From an uncultured Bacteroidales bacterium (lineage in GTDB: Bacteria; Bacteroidota; Bacteroidia; Bacteroidales; Paludibacteraceae): a stretch of 64,000 nt of DNA. Position 1 is the first letter of the stretch, and each line of letters opens with the position of its first letter. The position numbers were made by a program, and so were the translations under genes. Below the pieces are notes generated by a model that was not told the DNA's origin, did no database searches, and saw only the letters and a list, made by a program, of their open reading frames with translations. The stretch spans positions 133,640 to 197,639 of the forward strand of contig CAMOJA010000001.1 in NCBI GenBank assembly GCA_946616535.1. The letters are read 5' to 3'. Positions 61,708 through 64,000 of the stretch are shown here, piece by piece.

Positions 61708-62940
61708 TTACTCTTTCTTCTCGGCCTCCAGCGCTTGGATGAAACCGTCGATCTTCTCCTTCGTCACGTGCTGCATCACAACCACATGCGCCAACTCTCC
61801 ACCAAAACGCTCGTCGTAGCCCAGCGCCAGATTGTACTTGCTGCATAGCTCCGCACTCGGACGCTTGAAGAACACCGTGTTGCTGAACTCGTTCTGCCAG
61901 CACGGCCAGCCGATACGGGTCAACTCCTGTTGCAGATAAGCCGTACATTCCATCATCGCGTTCGCCTGCTGCGACCACTTGTCATAACCTACCGTCTGAA
62001 TCAACCACCAGAACTTAAGCGGCTGCACGGCGTCGCGAGAACAGTTGATCATCTTCATGTTGCCGTTCAGATAAGTCACGTTGAAGTTATTCTGGTTGTC
62101 GTACGTCTCACGAGTGCAGAGGAAAAGACCGCAAGGCGAGTCAATTCCGAAGAACTTGTGACCGCTGATGGCGATCGCATCGAAGCGCATCTTCTGCTGA
62201 TCTACCATCTCCTTGTATTGCGTGAACGGCAAATAACCGCCGAAGAGCGCCGCGTCCACATGGCGGAAGATAGTAGCATCGGGATACTTGTCCAATATCC
62301 CATTCAGCGCCTCCATGTCGTCTATCGCCCCTTTGAACGTCGAACCCATCGCATAGACCATCAGAATAGGACGACTCGGATCCAGCGCTTTCTCTAACTC
62401 CTCCGGAATCATACGACCCATGTCGTCGCTCTTGATCAACTTAACCTCCAGGTTCTGCAGATCGCATAGACGCAGATTCGAATAATGAGCCTCGTCCGAG
62501 ACATACACGATCGGCATCTTGCCCGTTTTGTTATATAGGTATTTGGCGCCGAAATAGATTCCGTGGTTATTGCCGTCCGTTCCGCTATGAGTCACAAGGC
62601 CCCATACATCGTCTTTGTCAAATCCGTACAAGGGGGCGAAGAACTCAATTACCTCCTTCTCAAACGCTTGCGTGGACATACTACTCGGCTTGTCCGTCAT
62701 CGGGTCACCCGCGTTGTTCAGATTCACACGGTCCATCCCCGTACTTACGTACCACTCGTAGAAATCCTGCAAGGCAGACTCCTGGTTTACCGGATAACCG
62801 AAATAGGTCTGCTGACCCTCTTTCCATCTCTTCGTCCACTCGTCGAGCTTCTGAAAACCCGAACCTTTTTGCCCTCCGTCACCCGGCGAGCACCCTAACA
62901 ATGTAAGTGCGGATACTACCAAAAGAAAGAACTTTTTCAT
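61708..62940 (-). CDS. Histidine-decarboxylase-like PLP enzyme with lipoprotein signal
   Basis: The 410-residue group II PLP decarboxylase has HSGTDGNNHGIYFGAKYL (PLP phosphate loop), SDEAHYSNLRL, FRHVDAALFGGYLPF (Asp binding the pyridine N) and AIAISGHKFFGIDSPCG (Lys forming the Schiff base). These match bacterial histidine decarboxylases and related serine-decarboxylase-like proteins. Unusually the N-terminus is a lipoprotein signal, MKKFFLLVVSALTLLGCSPG, with lipobox LLGC and a Gly-rich tether. If processed, the enzyme acts outside the cytoplasm, perhaps making histamine or another amine from host or dietary amino acid. The substrate is not proven. Transcribed alone. Confidence 0.85.
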   Translation of the reverse strand: MKKFFLLVVSALTLLGCSPGDGGQKGSGFQKLDEWTKRWKEGQQTYFGYPVNQESALQDFYEWYVSTGMDRVNLNNAGDPMTDKPSSMSTQAFEKEVIEFFAPLYGFDKDDVWGLVTHSGTDGNNHGIYFGAKYLYNKTGKMPIVYVSDEAHYSNLRLCDLQNLEVKLIKSDDMGRMIPEELEKALDPSRPILMVYAMGSTFKGAIDDMEALNGILDKYPDATIFRHVDAALFGGYLPFTQYKEMVDQQKMRFDAIAISGHKFFGIDSPCGLFLCTRETYDNQNNFNVTYLNGNMKMINCSRDAVQPLKFWWLIQTVGYDKWSQQANAMMECTAYLQQELTRIGWPCWQNEFSNTVFFKRPSAELCSKYNLALGYDERFGGELAHVVVMQHVTKEKIDGFIQALEAEKKE

Positions 62941-62994
62941 GGATATGACTGTTTTATAACTGTTTCAATGACTGTTTTTATGCGATTTAGGCCG

Positions 62995-63026
62995 CAAAGT
63001 TACAACTTTTTTTGCATACATGCAAG
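62995..63026 (-). promoter_or_regulatory. Promoter of the PLP decarboxylase
   Basis: On the minus strand -33 CTTG (63026-63023), 20 nt, then -7 TAACTTTG (63002-62995). TTTGCATACATGCAAG forms a partial palindrome over the -33 region. Confidence 0.7.
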
Positions 63027-63068
63027 TTTTTTAGTTTATTTTTCCATTTTCTCTTGTGTAACTCGTAA

Positions 63069-63096
63069 AAAAGAGCCCGTTAATTCGGACTCTTTT
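63069..63096 (-). terminator. Terminator overlapping the stop codon of the 63080 gene
   Basis: AAAAGAG-C-CCG / CGG-A-CTCTTTT closes a TTAATT loop that contains the TAA stop (minus strand), followed by Ts. Confidence 0.75.
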
Positions 63097-63472
63097 CGCT
63101 TGCTAATACCGCCCTCACGAAGTTCGGGAACTGCTTGCAGGGAGCATCGCTCGTCAGTTGGGCGCGCCAACGATGATACATCTCCATGAAACGGGGATGG
63201 TTCTTGTCATTGTAGATCAATGGCGCCTCGCGGCAGGCTTCGCGCCATCGGCTGCGCTGAACCGTCTCTTTGGGCGTCAACGGGTGCTCGTCATAGTCAC
63301 GACGCTCCTGCGCGTAGATCTCTTTCGGACCCAAACCGACCACTTCGCCTGTCAGCGGATCCTTGACCTTTTTGCGGCGGGTTACGGTCATGTGATTTAC
63401 TCCTTGAATTTTCTTTTTGCTCAATGCACCGGTGAAATTCTCAAAACCGTCTGAAGGTACATAATGTGCCAT
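63080..63472 (-). CDS. Small basic protein, paralogue of the 40833 gene
   Basis: The 130-residue protein starts MAHYVPSDGFENFTGALSKK and continues with a basic patch (MTVTRRKKVKDPLTGEVVGL), a Trp/Arg helix (SRWREACREAPLIY), MEMYHRWRAQL and PNFVRAVLASEK. The order of features parallels the protein encoded at 40833-41276. I cannot name the family. It follows the truncated DUF3987-like gene on the same strand after 193 bp, a neighbourhood that may be mobile or phage-derived. Confidence 0.6.
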   Translation of the reverse strand: MAHYVPSDGFENFTGALSKKKIQGVNHMTVTRRKKVKDPLTGEVVGLGPKEIYAQERRDYDEHPLTPKETVQRSRWREACREAPLIYNDKNHPRFMEMYHRWRAQLTSDAPCKQFPNFVRAVLASEKSPN

Positions 63473-63504
63473 AATTCATTTCCTTTCTTTTAATAATTTT
63501 TTGA

Positions 63505-63572
63505 CTTGGCATAAGTGGCATAAATGGCATAAATTAGTAATTTTCTGCCACTTCTGCCATTTCTGCCATGTG
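63505..63572. repeat. 9-bp tandem repeats (GGCATAAAT / TTCTGCCAC)
   Basis: ATAAGTGGC, ATAAATGGC and ATAAATTAG are followed by TTCTGCCAC, TTCTGCCAT and TTCTGCCAT; the two sets are roughly inverted relative to each other. They lie between the DUF3987-like fragment and the 63472 start. Confidence 0.7.
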
Positions 63573-63665
63573 AAATTTTTATTAATTCGCGCTTGATTGC
63601 GCCCAAAATCGTTAGTGATTCTTATATATTCTTAGTTATTCGTTATAGATTCTCGGGGGTATGTC

Positions 63666-64000
63666 CTATGCGGAAGCGAGGATCTTCCTATAGTGCCCTT
63701 GTCTGATCTTCACGACAACGCCTTCTTCTACCCATTTATCATTCCATCTACCGGCAGTTCGAATAGGCACTCCTTGTGCCTTCGCTTCCTCCAAAAGTGT
63801 CTTCGTCTCAAACTCCTCCGGCAATAAACTCAGCAACATCTTACGTTGGTCCAGCGGCTGCACTTTCGGTACACTCACTTCCTCTGCGCCCTTGATCATC
63901 CGATATGCCGCCGCCATGTGGAGGATGAGTTTGTTGCCGATGAGTTCGGCAGTGGCGTAGTCCATGTCCGAGCAAACGAAAGCGTCGTTTATTTTGCCGA
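63666..64000 (-). CDS. C-terminal fragment resembling DUF3987 (primase/helicase-like) proteins
   Basis: An open frame enters from the window edge and runs 111 codons to the stop at 63666, so the N-terminus lies outside. The visible part (DYATAELIGNKLILHMAAAY, LLSLLPEEFETKTLLEEAKA, GRWNDKWVEEGVVVKIRQGH) has a helical bundle followed by a winged-helix-like end with an RTAGRW turn, as at the C-terminus of DUF3987 proteins of Bacteroidota mobile elements. This assignment is tentative because the catalytic part is not seen. Confidence 0.45.
   Translation of the reverse strand, partial: GKINDAFVCSDMDYATAELIGNKLILHMAAAYRMIKGAEEVSVPKVQPLDQRKMLLSLLPEEFETKTLLEEAKAQGVPIRTAGRWNDKWVEEGVVVKIRQGHYRKILASA

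Overview
The window looks like a chromosomal segment of a Bacteroidales (Bacteroidota) bacterium, possibly a gut lineage near Paludibacteraceae or Prevotellaceae; the family-level guess is weak. The evidence is the promoter style (-33 TTTG or TTG, about 20 nt, then -7 TAnnTTTG, seen about nineteen times), the near absence of Shine-Dalgarno sequences except before rpsU, a T9SS-type C-terminal sorting domain, a TPP-riboswitch-controlled TonB-dependent receptor, an M3 lipoprotein peptidase, a C69 dipeptidase and a DUF5606 protein. No rRNA, IS element or CRISPR array was recognised.

Layout. 1-1117: truncated MATE efflux pump (-). 1220-1987: outer-membrane barrel. 2125-7897 (-): probable operon of a PRiA4-ORF3-like protein, miaA, a PKD lipoprotein, a glycogen synthase and a C69 dipeptidase. 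7962-8620: efp and marC transcribed from interlocked divergent promoters. 8672-11450 (+): marC, rpiB, a radical SAM/SPASM protein and an MBL-fold hydrolase. 11693-20121 (+): a 2669-residue secreted protein coupled by ATGA to a 140-residue small protein. 20207-22495: TPP riboswitch and thiamin-type TonB receptor. 22461-31983 (-): ileS, lipoprotein, AsmA-like protein, M3 peptidase, membrane protein. 32097-41986: CPBP protease, zinc-ribbon protein, Nif3-like protein, DUF5606 protein, rpsO, hflX, hpt, phosphohexomutase, WG-repeat lipoprotein, a small unknown protein and tcdA. 42235-49381: tRNA-Leu, rpsU, YbjN-like protein, recG, tonB, two glycosyltransferases, a FemAB/GNAT-like protein and ssb. 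49492-61177 (-): a membrane-bound AraC-type regulator, a second giant secreted protein (3329 residues) and its small ATGA-coupled partner. 61453-61604: candidate structured ncRNA. 61708-64000 (-): a histidine-decarboxylase-like PLP enzyme carrying a lipoprotein signal, a paralogue of the small unknown protein, and a truncated C-terminal fragment resembling DUF3987 proteins.

Three things stand out. First, the giant and small gene pair occurs twice, with the same order, the same 4-bp overlap, the same motifs (CYxP, then PVGE, a hydrophobic stretch and a basic tail) and homologous giant C-termini. This is the best candidate here for an undescribed secretion or surface-anchoring system. Second, short tandem arrays, mostly 7-bp units, lie between genes and also in frame inside at least ten genes. 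Two of the arrays contain a 46-47 bp hairpin element whose stem shows a compensatory change, and one copy is translated inside a hydrolase. Third, a promoter, long-stem RNA and T-tract unit occupies the otherwise empty gap upstream of the AraC-type gene.
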